Positions 1 through 8,784 of a stretch of 46,782 nucleotides of DNA are shown here, in pieces. A program made the position numbers and the translations under genes. A model generated the notes under the pieces. The model searched no databases and was not told the DNA's origin. It worked only from the letters and a program-made list of their open reading frames with translations. The DNA lies in contig JAJOJK010000021.1 in the NCBI GenBank assembly GCA_021208605.1, forward strand, positions 1 to 46,782, read 5' to 3'. The stretch comes from Candidatus Woesebacteria bacterium. GTDB taxonomy: Bacteria; Patescibacteriota; Microgenomatia; UBA1400; UBA1396. How positions within the stretch are numbered: the first letter of the stretch is position 1; each line of letters opens with the position of its first letter.

Positions 1-1
1 G

Positions 2-956
2 AAAGAAACTCAAGTATCAGCACTCAATCAATTCATTCAAAACTTAGTCTTGTTTGGATTGGTCGTCACGGGTATTTTATTTGCCCGCTCCACCAGTGCA
101 GGACTTGGTAGCATCATTGTGGTCGCTTCCAGTTTTGGCAACGTCATGTGGCCATTATCACAGTTCTCACCGGTCCTGACACAAATGAAGGGTATTGTTA
201 AAGTGTTGGATGAGTTTGATGCTAACCTTAAAGTACCTATCTTAAATCGTCACCAAAGTGTTGATCATTTTGACACCTTATCCTTCAATGATTCAGATTT
301 AGGTTACATGGATGAAGAGAAATCCATCTTAACCCATGTGAATCTAGACATAAAAAAAGATGAAAAAATCTTGATAGTTGGACGCAGTGGTGCAGGTAAG
401 TCCACCATCTTAAAAACCATTCGACAAAACATTCAACCCAAACAGGGCAGTGTAACCCTCAATGATCATGACATCTTTGATTTAATCCCGATTGATTATT
501 ATTCCTTATTTACGACCGTCGATCAAATTGGCTTTATCTTCTCAGGTACGGTTAAAGAAAACCTTACCTTATACCAAGACCTTAGTGATGAACATTGTAG
601 ACATGCCTTAGCTCAAGTTGGATTAGCGCATTTGAATCTCAATGATGTCTTAGTGAACAATGGATCAAACGTCTCAGGAGGACAGCGAGCCCGGTTGATG
701 TTAGCACGAGCTTTATGCCTTGAAACCAGTGTCATTCTTTGTGATGAAATCTTTGCTTCACTTGAACTTGAGATTGCGCAAAGCATTGAAAAAGACTTGT
801 TGTCGTTACCTAAAACCATCATCAATGTCAGTCACATCATCTTTAAAGAGACCCTACACCTTTATGATAAAATCTACATTCGTAGAAGAAGGGGAATGCC
901 TACTTGCCTCATCCCAACAAGAAGTGTGGGAACGCATGATCTTATCTCAATCCTAA
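2..956 (+). CDS. ABC exporter, C-terminal part (5' end outside window; apparent frameshift)
   Basis: This is the back half of a membrane-fused ABC transporter. The reading frame is already open at base 2, with hydrophobic segments followed by an ATPase domain. Walker A is GRSGAGKST, the signature is NVSGGQRAR and Walker B is VILCDEIFAS. The frame breaks near base 881: as given it runs on to 1045 with an Arg-rich tail, but removing the C at 881 gives IVEEGECLLASSQQEVWERM and a stop at 954-956, a normal ABC C-terminus placed just before a terminator. I take 956 as the real end. The extra base may be a sequencing error or a true lesion. The substrate cannot be told from this fragment. Confidence 0.8.
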
Positions 957-960
957 GCAA

Positions 961-986
961 ACAAAAGCGCAATCATGCGCTTTTGT
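961..986. terminator. Bidirectional Rho-independent terminator
   Basis: The arms ACAAAAGCGC and GCGCTTTTGT form a perfect hairpin between two convergent genes, with A-rich and T-rich flanks. It can end the exporter gene on the plus strand and the ABC import operon on the minus strand. Confidence 0.8.
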
Positions 987-1795
987 TTATAGGGAGAGAG
1001 AATGAAAATGGGCCAATAGTTCGTTTGGTTGTAAGCGTTGTTTAGCTTCTGCACATACATCCAACACCACGTGTCCTTCATGAAGCATGATGCAACGATC
1101 ACCATAAGCCAAAGCATCCTGTATTTGATGTGTAATCATTAAGGTGGTGATTTTAAATTGTCGAATCAAATGCTGTGTGAGATGCATGATGTGCTGGCTT
1201 GTTTTTGGATCTAGAGCAGCAGTATGCTCATCCAGTAACAACAGCTTAGGGTGTGACACCACAGCCATCAATAAACTTAAAGCTTGACGTTGTCCACCTG
1301 ATAAATAGGCAACCTTGACATCCAACTTCTCTTCAAGTCCCATGTTGAGTTGAGTAAGGATGCTTGCGATATGAGTGCGTGATACTAAATCAACTCCTTT
1401 GTTTGAGGTTATTAAGGTTTGCCTTTGTTCAGTGCTAAACTCATGTTTTGCACAATGCTTAGTTGAGGTGAGGTTCCTAATGAAGGATCTTGATACACTC
1501 TTGAAATGTTTTGAGCTCGCCTGAATGAAGGATCTTGATACACTCTTGAAATGTTTTGAGCTCGCCTGAATGAAGGAAGATGAGTCATCTCTTGATCATT
1601 GAAGAGAATCTTTCCATGATCAACAGCCAATTGTCCATCAATTAAATTAAGTAAGGTGGACTTTCCACTGCCATTGCTTCCTAACACCACCACAAATTCA
1701 CCTTCCTGAACATTAAAATTGAACGATTTAAACAATGGTTGTTCATTTGGGGTGTTTAAGTGAAATGTTTTTTGAATGTCTTGAAGCACTAACAT
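987..1795 (-). CDS. ABC importer ATP-binding protein (frameshifted, with internal duplication)
   Basis: This is the ATPase of a TrpXYZ-like importer. The N-terminal piece (1795-1412) has Walker A GSNGSGKST. The C-terminal piece (1343-987) has LSGGQRQALSLL and the Walker B/D-loop LLLLDEHTAALDP. The pieces lie in different frames. The second frame is open upstream of its ATG and would read on as TSNKGVDLVSRTHIASILTQ, so one base seems to be missing near 1418. A perfect 45-bp tandem duplication also repeats 15 residues (SFRRAQNISRVYQDP) just after the Q-loop region, which is not normal for the family. The start follows a GGAGGAGAT ribosome site and overlaps the permease gene end. As given, the protein would not be functional. 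Confidence 0.8.
1481..1570. repeat. Perfect 45-bp tandem duplication inside the ABC ATPase gene
   Basis: Copies at 1481-1525 and 1526-1570 are identical, and a further 7 bases (TGAAGGA) begin a third copy. The unit is a multiple of three, so it keeps the frame but inserts 15 residues. Confidence 0.95.
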
Positions 1796-2686
1796 GATTA
1801 TCTCCTCCTTTCAGTGACGTTAAGATAGTTTTACCGTAAGAAGGTTTAATCACTAAGGCAAGCACAAGGATAAGGGCAGTGATGAGTCTTAATGAACTAG
1901 GATGTAAACGCAGTGCTAAAGCTGAGGCAATAGTGAAGCGGTATAATAGTGAACCAAAGATAGCCATGGTGGTTAACTTAGCACCAGTGGAAGATAACAA
2001 AGAGTCACCTAACACCACTGATGCTAAAGCAGCCACAAGAATACCAAATCCCATCGACAGATCATAGAAGCGTGTCATCATCACAACCAAGGCTCCACAC
2101 AAGGCGATGATGGCATTGGAAAGTGAATATCCTAATGCTTGATAAGCACTGAGGTTTTCACCAAGTGCTGATACAAGTTTTGGATTATCACCAGCAACCT
2201 GTAATATCATCCCTTTTTTAGTTTGTAGAAACCAGTCCAGCAATAACTTAAGACTGAAGACAATCATAAGGAGAAGTGAAAGATGATACCAACGGGTTAA
2301 TGACACACTCATCCATGATGGGAGAGTGAACAACGTAAAGGTTTGAAATAAAGGCAAGTTAGAACGATTACCTGCAATCATAAGATTGAGTGTATACAAG
2401 GCACTCATGGTGAGGATACCACTTAAAAGTGGTTGAATCTTCAAACTTTGGTTTGAAGCCATGCTGTTAATTGACCTGCACACCATCCACCCAATGCAGC
2501 CATGATTAAGGCTATAGGAACGGGAAGTCCTGAAGTCAGTGCCATCGCACTAATCACAGCCCCAAGAGGGAAACTGCCTTCTACGCTAAGATCGGGACGT
2601 TGTAAGACTTTGAATGTCAATGCTACACCCAGAGCAAGGACACTGTACAATAATCCTTGAATGAGGACGTCGAGCCAGAAATTCAT
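1743..2686 (-). CDS. ABC importer permease (apparent frameshift)
   Basis: This multi-pass inner-membrane permease is the partner of the neighbouring ATPase and lipoprotein. The N-terminal ORF (2686-2441) begins MNFWLDVLIQGLLYSVLALG and ends at ...AWLQTKV. The continuation (2486-1743) resumes at LKIQPLLSGILTMSALYTLN. The pieces join if one base is restored near 2447. The family is the uncharacterised TrpY-like permease of ABC_sub_bind systems, resembling branched-chain amino-acid permeases. The start lies one base after the lipoprotein stop, and the end overlaps the ATPase start by 53 bases. This is the third single-base frame break in the first 2.5 kb, which points to poor local sequence quality rather than three independent mutations. 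Confidence 0.8.
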
Positions 2687-2687
2687 G

Positions 2688-3668
2688 TTATTCGCTTAGA
2701 CGTTCAAGAACACTTTGCGGGAACGTAATTCCTAGTTCTTGGGCCATTGTTTGATTTACAAATAAACGAGTTGAAGTGGGTGTACCGACCGGGATGTCAG
2801 ATGGAAGCTTATCGTTAAAGAGAATATCTATGACTTGTAGGGCAGCACTTTGACCTAAGGCGAAGAAATCTACCCCATCCACCGCAAGTAGTCCTTGAGG
2901 GAGTAAGGTAGGATCAGAGCCAAACACAGGTTTGTTAGCTTGTTTAGCTAAATCAACAATTTGTGAAGTGGCACTTGCCACAAGATTATCAGTAACATTG
3001 AAGACTGCATCCACTTGAGGTAACAGTTGTCCCATAGCAGCTGCCACTTCAGAAAGATTGGTAATGCCAATCACCACGGCATTCATACCTAATAGAGGGG
3101 CAATACGTTGGGCTTCTTCAATCCATACACGACCATTCACTTCACCTAAATTGAATAAAAAACCAATATTTTGAGTATTAGGAAGCACTTCTTTAACAAG
3201 TTCAAGTTGTGGTTGAAGTGGTGCAGCATTGCTCATGCCTGTAGCATTGTTTCCACTGGATTCAAGTGAAGCGACAAGACCAGCACTCACAGGGGCAGAA
3301 ACAGCGTTGAAAACCACAGGAATTGAAGTGTTCAGTGTGGCATTAAGAGCAGCTTGAGCAGCGGGGGTTGCGATGGCGTAAATTAAGTCTACACCATCAC
3401 TGACAAATTGCTGGGCGATGGTATTAGCAACATTTGGATCACCTTGAGCATTTTGAACAATCAGTGTGATGGCGTTTGATTTGCCTTCAGATTCAAGTTG
3501 ATCTTTAAGCCCTTCTAGTGTTGCATCTAAAGCAGGATGAGTGACAAGTTGAATCACTCCAATGGTGAAGGTTTCTTCTTCGTTGGGTAGAGGCGTGGAT
3601 ACACATGCACTAAGCATAGTGAGGGATAGAGTGAGTAGCACTAAGGCTTTAAGTGATTTAGTCATCAT
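2688..3668 (-). CDS. ABC transporter substrate-binding lipoprotein, ABC_sub_bind (TrpX-like) family
   Basis: This 326-residue extracytoplasmic binding protein delivers a ligand to the neighbouring permease and ATPase. A signal peptide ends in the lipobox LSAC near residue 21, so it should be lipid-anchored. The body has the two-lobed pattern of the family, including IGVIQLVTHPALDATLEGL, ATPAAQAALN and FGSDPTLLPQGLLAVDG. Relatives in streptococci are linked to tryptophan uptake. That substrate is only a family-based suggestion here. It is first in its operon, with an AAGGA ribosome site before ATGATG and a terminator hairpin in the leader. Confidence 0.85.
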   Translation of the reverse strand: MMTKSLKALVLLTLSLTMLSACVSTPLPNEEETFTIGVIQLVTHPALDATLEGLKDQLESEGKSNAITLIVQNAQGDPNVANTIAQQFVSDGVDLIYAIATPAAQAALNATLNTSIPVVFNAVSAPVSAGLVASLESSGNNATGMSNAAPLQPQLELVKEVLPNTQNIGFLFNLGEVNGRVWIEEAQRIAPLLGMNAVVIGITNLSEVAAAMGQLLPQVDAVFNVTDNLVASATSQIVDLAKQANKPVFGSDPTLLPQGLLAVDGVDFFALGQSAALQVIDILFNDKLPSDIPVGTPTSTRLFVNQTMAQELGITFPQSVLERLSE

Positions 3669-3693
3669 TAGTTCCTTTCAAGGGGGATAAAAT

Positions 3694-3716
3694 AAAAAAA
3701 CACGCATCTACGCGTG
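3694..3716 (-). terminator. Terminator hairpin in the leader of the ABC import operon
   Basis: Read on the minus strand, CACGC-GTAGAT-GCGTG is followed by seven T, about 25 bases before the lipoprotein start codon. The upstream LysR gene has its own terminator at 3949-3968, so this hairpin lies inside the operon leader and could work as an attenuator. I do not recognise a known riboswitch in the 250 bases above it. Confidence 0.55.
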
Positions 3717-3948
3717 GCCAATAAAAGAGATTTCTTGTGTATTGTGTCAATCGTAGATATTTCCAACATAAAGTGGTCTATATCTACAATGTGATATAAA
3801 CCTAGTTAGTGATAATATCCGTAATAAGAAGACACATGGAAAGATTTGTGATTGGTCATGATCTTAATATCCTTTCTTGTTTTGAAGTGTAACAAATCAT
3901 GAAAAAGAATGCAAGAATAATAATTTCTTTCACATATTTTCATAAAAT

Positions 3949-3968
3949 AACTTCCAGTTAAGGAAGTT
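3949..3968 (-). terminator. Terminator of the LysR gene, overlapping its stop codon
   Basis: AACTTCC and GGAAGTT form a 7-bp stem with a 6-base loop, followed on the minus strand by ATTTTATG. The stem starts within the stop codon. The rest of 3717-3948 is AT-rich with no gene that I can support. It should hold the promoter of the ABC operon. Confidence 0.6.
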
Positions 3969-4887
3969 ACTGAATGGGTTCGATGGGTTTGTTGGATTGA
4001 AAGTAATGGTAGATACTATCTCGAGTGTACGTCTCAATACGACTGTAATGAGATTTATTAGGATAGGTTAAGACCACTTTCCAAGGCATAGGCACTGTGA
4101 ATCTCATTTCTTTAATCCGGTCCTTAACAATGTGATTTCTAACCGGTCCTGGAAGAACCGTGATGAAATCAGAGTTTAAGGTGGATTCGAGTAAGAAATC
4201 CCATGAGGTGGACATCAGTGCAATCTTAGGAACAATGTTTAAACTTTCAAATTTTCTCATGAGCTGATGATGAATCATGAAGGTGCTAGAGAAGATGGCT
4301 AGATTTTGTTCTTTTAAATCACTCCAATCCATGGTGTTCTTAATTTTAGCTAAAGTATGATCTTTGGATAAGAAGCAACACACTTCCTCTACAAAGATGA
4401 CTTCTTCTTTAAAATGCATACTATTAAGATCAGTCGGTTGTAAAATGACCGCAAAGTCGATTTCTTGAAGCTTAAGTATTCGTTGGAGTTCAAATGCTCC
4501 CTCTTCAATGATATCAAACTGAATATCTGGGTTTGTGATCACTAATTTGGATAGGATGTCGGTAAACAATACGGTTAACACAAGAGGAGGAATACCAATG
4601 CGTATCTTTCCTCTTGCTTTTGTCGAGTGTTCTCTTAACTCTTTCATCATGCGTTCATGATGGTAAATCACATTAGTGGCATTGGTGTAAAAGGATTCTC
4701 CTTGAGGGGTTAAGCCAGCTAAACGACCTTGTTGTCGAATGAAGAGATCAATTTTTTCATCGGATTCAAACTTCTTAATCACTTGGGTTAAAGCGGGTTG
4801 AGAAACATGAAGTTTTTTTGCCGCAGCAGAAATATTATAGTCGGATTCAATAATGGCACAGAAATACTTGAGCTGGTAAATATCCAT
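3967..4887 (-). CDS. LysR-family transcriptional regulator
   Basis: This 306-residue protein has the family's N-terminal winged helix-turn-helix (residues about 1-60: LKYFCAIIESDYNISAAAKK, then LHVSQPALTQVIKKFE) and a C-terminal periplasmic-binding-protein-like effector domain from about residue 90. It is transcribed divergently from the thiolase operon, with two perfect inverted repeats in the shared intergenic region. It is therefore probably the local regulator of that operon and of itself. The effector is unknown but may be an acyl-CoA or short-chain acid. The start follows an ACCTCC (GGAGGT on the coding strand) ribosome site. Confidence 0.9.
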   Translation of the reverse strand: MDIYQLKYFCAIIESDYNISAAAKKLHVSQPALTQVIKKFESDEKIDLFIRQQGRLAGLTPQGESFYTNATNVIYHHERMMKELREHSTKARGKIRIGIPPLVLTVLFTDILSKLVITNPDIQFDIIEEGAFELQRILKLQEIDFAVILQPTDLNSMHFKEEVIFVEEVCCFLSKDHTLAKIKNTMDWSDLKEQNLAIFSSTFMIHHQLMRKFESLNIVPKIALMSTSWDFLLESTLNSDFITVLPGPVRNHIVKDRIKEMRFTVPMPWKVVLTYPNKSHYSRIETYTRDSIYHYFQSNKPIEPIQ

Positions 4888-4899
4888 AAAACCTCCAAG

Positions 4900-4916
4900 A
4901 TGACATCACATGTCAT
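4900..4916. promoter_or_regulatory. Inverted repeat next to the LysR ribosome site (possible autoregulatory operator)
   Basis: ATGACA-TCACA-TGTCAT is a perfect 6-5-6 dyad. It lies 4 bases upstream of the lysR Shine-Dalgarno sequence, where binding would block lysR expression. Confidence 0.5.
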
Positions 4917-4936
4917 AATCATACCCTATAAAAATA

Positions 4937-4955
4937 ACTTATACAATCTATAAGT
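4937..4955. promoter_or_regulatory. LysR-type operator candidate
   Basis: ACTTATA-CAATC-TATAAGT is a perfect 7-5-7 dyad with the spacing expected of a LysR box. It sits between lysR and the thiolase operon, about 75 bases upstream of the operon's -10 box, a usual position for LysR activation. Confidence 0.55.
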
Positions 4956-4998
4956 ACTTGGTATTTTCAAAACGCTTGAATAAGCATTAAAATGACGT

Positions 4999-5037
4999 TG
5001 TAAGCGCTTAAAGTAATTTATTCACAACTACTATAAT
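4999..5037 (+). promoter_or_regulatory. Thiolase operon promoter with overlapping cre-like site
   Basis: TATAAT at 5032-5037 is a consensus -10 box. The -35 region (TTAAAG, 5008-5013) is weak and is overlapped by TGTAAGCGCTTAAA at 4999-5012, one mismatch from a CcpA cre consensus. This fits an activated promoter repressed by good carbon sources, as in Bacillota. The ribosome site AAGGAGG follows at 5051-5057. Confidence 0.5.
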
Positions 5038-5062
5038 TAAAACAAATATCAAGGAGGATATT

Positions 5063-6244
5063 ATGAAAGAAGTGGTCATTGTATCGGCTGTTCGTACCGC
5101 GATTGGAACCTTTGGAGGCTCACTTAAAGATGTAAGTGCAGTTGACTTAGGAGCTACTGTCGTCAAAGAAGCCATCGCTCAAGCGAAGATTTCTCCTGAA
5201 ATGGTTGAAGAAGTTATCTTTGGTAACGTTCTACAAGCTGGATTAGGGCAAAATGTCGCTCGCCAAGTGTCCATTAAAGCAGGTATCCCACAAGAAGTAT
5301 CATCATACACTGTTAACAAGGTCTGTGGATCAGGTCTTAAGACAGTGGCTTTAGCTGCGAATGCAATTGCGTGTGGGGATGCCGACATTGTGGTAGCGGG
5401 TGGAACCGAAAACATGAGTTTATCAGCGTATGTTGTTCCTTCAGCACGTTGGGGAGCTCGCATGGGTCAAGCAACCATGGTTGACACCATGGTCTATGAT
5501 GGACTCACTGATGCATTCAGTGGAGTACACATGGGGATTACGGCAGAAAACATTGTCACTGAATATGGATTCACTCGTGAAGAGCAAGATGCTTTCGCGG
5601 TTGAAAGCCAACATCGTGCGGTTAAAGCTATTGCGGATGGCAAATTTAAAGATGAAATTGTTCCCGTTGTTATCGCTTCTAAAAAAGGTGACATCGTGGT
5701 TGATACAGATGAATATCCAAAAGCCAATGCTTCATTAGAGGGATTAGCAAAACTTCGTCCAGCCTTTAAGAAAGATGGATCAGTGACTGCTGGTAATGCT
5801 TCAGGAATCAATGATGGTGCTGCAGCTTTAGTTCTTATGAGCAAAGAAAAAGCTCAATCCTTAGGTTTAACTCCTCTTGCAGTAATTAAATCTTATGCTT
5901 CTGCTGGTGTTGATCCACAAATCATGGGTACAGGACCAATTCCTTCTACTCGTAAAGCACTTAAAAAAGCTGGATTAGAAGTTAAAGATTTAGGACTTAT
6001 CGAAGCTAACGAAGCGTTCGCAGCACAATCACTTAGCGTAGTGAAGAGCTTAGAACTTGATCCTTCCATTGTTAACGTCAATGGTGGAGCGATTGCGTTA
6101 GGTCACCCAATTGGTGCAAGTGGTGCACGTATCTTAGTCACATTACTTCATGAAATGAAACGTCGTGAAGAAGTTAAATATGGTTTAGCTACCCTTTGTA
6201 TCGGTGGAGGTCAAGGTATCTCACTGATCGTTGGTAAAGAGTAA
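5063..6244 (+). CDS. thlA: Acetyl-CoA C-acetyltransferase (thiolase)
   Basis: This 393-residue biosynthetic-type thiolase condenses two acetyl-CoA to acetoacetyl-CoA, or runs the reverse. The acylated cysteine is C88 in NKVCGSGLK. The C-terminal catalytic blocks are [15 protein letters not shown] (His) and CIGGGQG (second Cys). The length is normal. It is the first gene of a three-gene operon with a FabG-like reductase and a CoA-transferase, which together would interconvert acetyl-CoA, acetoacetyl-CoA and 3-hydroxybutyryl-CoA or free acetoacetate. The ATG follows AAGGAGG at ideal spacing. The symbol is by family resemblance. Confidence 0.93.
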   Translation: MKEVVIVSAVRTAIGTFGGSLKDVSAVDLGATVVKEAIAQAKISPEMVEEVIFGNVLQAGLGQNVARQVSIKAGIPQEVSSYTVNKVCGSGLKTVALAANAIACGDADIVVAGGTENMSLSAYVVPSARWGARMGQATMVDTMVYDGLTDAFSGVHMGITAENIVTEYGFTREEQDAFAVESQHRAVKAIADGKFKDEIVPVVIASKKGDIVVDTDEYPKANASLEGLAKLRPAFKKDGSVTAGNASGINDGAAALVLMSKEKAQSLGLTPLAVIKSYASAGVDPQIMGTGPIPSTRKALKKAGLEVKDLGLIEANEAFAAQSLSVVKSLELDPSIVNVNGGAIALGHPIGASGARILVTLLHEMKRREEVKYGLATLCIGGGQGISLIVGKE

Positions 6245-6277
6245 ACCAACTCAATAGAAAGAAAAAGGAGAGAAACA

Positions 6278-6997
6278 ATGAGATTAGAAGGAAAAGTAGC
6301 TATCATTACTGGTGGCGCACGTGGATTAGGACAATCCATGGCAGAATTATTCGCTAAAGAAGGTGCAAAAGTCATTGCTGCTGACATGGGCGAATTAAAT
6401 TATGAATGCGAAGGAGTTGAAGGTTTCCAACTTAACGTAACAGACGTTGAAGGATGCGAAAAACTATTCAACTATGCAAAAGAAAAATATGGTCGTATTG
6501 ATATCCTAGTGAACAATGCTGGTATCACTCGTGATTCACTCACTCGCAAAATGAGTGATGATATGTGGAACCTTGTTATTGATGTTAACCTTAAAGGTGT
6601 CTTCAACTTAACTCGCTTTGTTGGACCATTCATGGCTGAACAAGGTTCAGGATCCATCATTAACATTTCTTCCGTTGTTGGAGAATTTGGTAACATTGGA
6701 CAAGCTAACTATGCAGCTACAAAAGCTGGTGTCATTGGTATGACAAAGTCTTGGGCTAAAGAATTCGCCATGAAGGGTGCACAAGTTCGTGTTAACTCCA
6801 TTGCTCCAGGTTACACATTAACTGACATTCTTAAAACTGTACCTCAAGATCTACTTGACAAATTCGCAGCACAAACGATGTTAAAACGTTTGGCTCAACC
6901 AGAAGAAATCGCAACAGCTGCTTTATTCTTAGCATCTGATGATGCTTCCTACATCACCGGTCACAACCTAAGCGTGAATGGTGGAATGAGACTTTAA
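6278..6997 (+). CDS. fabG: FabG-like 3-oxoacyl-ACP / acetoacetyl-CoA reductase (SDR)
   Basis: This 239-residue classical short-chain dehydrogenase has the cofactor motif TGGARGLG (residues about 10-17), NNAGITRD, the catalytic Ser in [10 protein letters not shown] and YAATK, and the C-terminal [21 protein letters not shown] typical of FabG. With a thiolase before it and a CoA-transferase after it, it more likely reduces acetoacetyl-CoA (as PhaB does) or oxidises 3-hydroxybutyryl-CoA than serves fatty-acid synthesis. The sequence alone cannot decide. It has a strong ribosome site (AAAGGAGAG) and lies 33 bases after the thiolase. Confidence 0.88.
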   Translation: MRLEGKVAIITGGARGLGQSMAELFAKEGAKVIAADMGELNYECEGVEGFQLNVTDVEGCEKLFNYAKEKYGRIDILVNNAGITRDSLTRKMSDDMWNLVIDVNLKGVFNLTRFVGPFMAEQGSGSIINISSVVGEFGNIGQANYAATKAGVIGMTKSWAKEFAMKGAQVRVNSIAPGYTLTDILKTVPQDLLDKFAAQTMLKRLAQPEEIATAALFLASDDASYITGHNLSVNGGMRL

Positions 6998-7029
6998 TCT
7001 TAAACACAGTATTCACACAGGAGGAACAT

Positions 7030-7980
7030 ATGGCAGTGAAATTTATGACTGCAGCGGAAGCTGTAAAGTTAGTGACGTCAAACAGCACAATTGCTACCGG
7101 CGGATTCGTTGGTAATGCTGTACCAGAAGAATTGGAAATCGCAATTGAAAACCGCTTCGTTGAAACGGGTGAGCCTAAGAACTTAACTTTAGTTTACGCA
7201 GCTGGTCAAGGCGATGGTAAAACTCGTGGTTTAAATCACTTTGGACACGAAGGATTACTTAAACGTGTTATTGGTGGACACTGGGGTCTTGTTCCTAAGG
7301 TTCAAAAATTAGCCTTAGACAACAAAATCGAAGCATACAACTTCCCACAAGGATGTATTTCTCACTTATTCAGAGATATCGCTGCTAACAAACCAGGTAC
7401 CATTACTCGTGTTGGTTTAAAAACCTTTGTTGACCCACGTCTACAAGGTGGAAAACTCAATGAAGTCACTAAAGAAGATATGGTTGAACTCATTGAACTA
7501 CGTGGTAAAGAATACTTAATGTACAAAGCATTCCCAATCGATTTCGCATTCATTCGTGGAACTTACGCTGATGAAAACGGAAACGTCACGATGGAAAAAG
7601 AAGCTGGATCACTTGAAGTATTATCCATTGCGCAAGCATGCAAGAACTCAGGTGGTAAAGTCATCGTTCAAGTTGAAAAAGTCGTTAAGGCTGGAACACT
7701 TGATCCGAAACTTGTTAAAATTCCTGGAATCTATGTGGATACTATCGTTCAAGTGGCTGACATGAAGAATCACATGCAAACATTTGCTGAAGACTTTAAC
7801 GCTTCTTACACTGGTAGTGTTAAAGTTCCTGTGAATAGCATGAAGCCGATGGAATTGGATGATCGTAAAGTCATTGCTCGTCGTGCTGCTATGGAACTTA
7901 TTCCTAATGCGATTGTAAACTTAGGTATTGGTATGCCAGAAGGGGTTGCACGTGTTGCAAACGAAGAAGGCATTGGGTTG
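7030..7980 (+). CDS. Acyl-CoA:acetate/3-ketoacid CoA-transferase, truncated by fusion
   Basis: About 317 residues of a YdiF/propionate CoA-transferase-type enzyme are present. The alpha half is complete, with [13 protein letters not shown] and the region around [15 protein letters not shown]. The beta half starts at [20 protein letters not shown] and stops at VANEEGIG. The family continues with the segment that carries the catalytic glutamate, so the active-site residue is missing here. The codon style matches the upstream genes. After about 7980 the same ORF reads as malic enzyme. A complete gene would be about 520 codons. It is the third gene of the thiolase operon, with ribosome site AGGAGG. 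Confidence 0.85.
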
Positions 7981-8000
7981 CAAGATTTAGGAATTCCGGT
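7960..8000. other. Chimeric junction between two unrelated sequences
   Basis: Within these bases the ORF passes from CoA-transferase (ending EEGIG) to malic enzyme (starting about [16 protein letters not shown]) without losing frame. Codon choice changes at the same point, from AT-ending codons to a mix with many GCC, GTG, ACC and CTC. All genes on the left look like low-GC Bacillota, and those on the right do not. Confidence 0.8.
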
Positions 8001-8736
8001 TTTCCATGATGACCAACACGGTACCGCCGTGGCGGTGACCGCGGCCTTGCAAAGTGCCGCCAAAGTGGTCAGCAAAGACTTCACCGATTTGAAGGTGACT
8101 ATTCTCGGTGCCGGCGCGGCCGGTATTGCGACAGCTAAGATGCTCCTTGGCATTGAGTGCGATTCCGAGACCTGTACTAAGCAGTCCAGTAGCGACATGC
8201 AAGTAGCCGATGTCATTTTGGTCGACAGCAAAGGCATTATCAGCACCGATCGCGATGACCTGAATTCACACAAGAGTGTGATCGCACGGTACTCCAATGT
8301 GGATGGTCTCACCGGTTCGGCCGAAGACGCTTTGCGTGGACGCGACGTGGTAATTGGTGTTTCTGGTCCGAATACGATTTCTCCCGAAATGGTAAAGAGC
8401 ATGGCCGACAACGCTATCGTGTTCGCCATGGCCAACCCTACTCCAGAAATCATGCCCGATGTTGCTCGCGAAGCTGGTGCTGCCGTTGTGGCGACCGGTC
8501 GCAGTGATTTTGCCAACCAAATCAATAATGTGCTCGTATTCCCCGGTATTTTCCGCGCGGTGATTGATGGTCGTTTGGATCGCATTACGCTGGAAGACAA
8601 GCAGGCGGCGGTCAAAGCCTTGGCCGATATGGTCACCAACCCTGGTCCTGAGAATATTATTCCTGATCCATTCACGCCCGGTTTGGCGGAGACAGTAGCC
8701 AAAGCTATTTTGCAGAATCGTCAGTCAGCCAGCTAA
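7981..8736 (+). CDS. NAD(P)-dependent malic enzyme, C-terminal NAD-binding part only
   Basis: Malic enzyme decarboxylates malate to pyruvate. This part starts inside the conserved [12 protein letters not shown] block (one metal-ligand Asp), continues through the Rossmann motif [13 protein letters not shown] and the [30 protein letters not shown] and IPDPFTPGL blocks, and ends normally at a TAA. The N-terminal domain, about 150 residues with the catalytic Tyr and Lys, is absent because the ORF upstream is a CoA-transferase. The fragment alone would bind cofactor but should not catalyse. It is best read as the 3' end of a gene whose 5' end lies on another contig. Confidence 0.88.
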   Translation, partial: QDLGIPVFHDDQHGTAVAVTAALQSAAKVVSKDFTDLKVTILGAGAAGIATAKMLLGIECDSETCTKQSSSDMQVADVILVDSKGIISTDRDDLNSHKSVIARYSNVDGLTGSAEDALRGRDVVIGVSGPNTISPEMVKSMADNAIVFAMANPTPEIMPDVAREAGAAVVATGRSDFANQINNVLVFPGIFRAVIDGRLDRITLEDKQAAVKALADMVTNPGPENIIPDPFTPGLAETVAKAILQNRQSAS

Positions 8737-8746
8737 GAAAAACAAT

Positions 8747-8775
8747 TTGGCGTCAGCTGCATTTGTCCGTATACT
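8747..8775 (+). promoter_or_regulatory. Promoter of the pterin dehydratase gene
   Basis: TTGGCG at 8747-8752, a 17-base spacer, and TATACT at 8770-8775. The ATG at 8785 is only 9 bases past the -10 box, so the mRNA should start at or very near the start codon (leaderless). Confidence 0.6.
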
Positions 8776-8784
8776 GAAGAGTAT

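Noticed and set aside
7991-7996. EcoRI site (GAATTC) near the chimeric junction, suggesting a cloning artefact
   Set aside because: The bases just before it already read as malic enzyme (about LQDLGIP), so the junction seems to lie upstream of the site. A 6-bp site this close can occur by chance.
7806-8702. 298-codon minus-strand ORF
   Set aside because: It is a shadow of the plus-strand CoA-transferase/malic enzyme ORF. Its composition is low-complexity Ser/Ala/Pro and it has no motif.
7030-8736. A natural bifunctional CoA-transferase/malic enzyme
   Set aside because: Both halves lack catalytic segments and codon usage changes at the joint.
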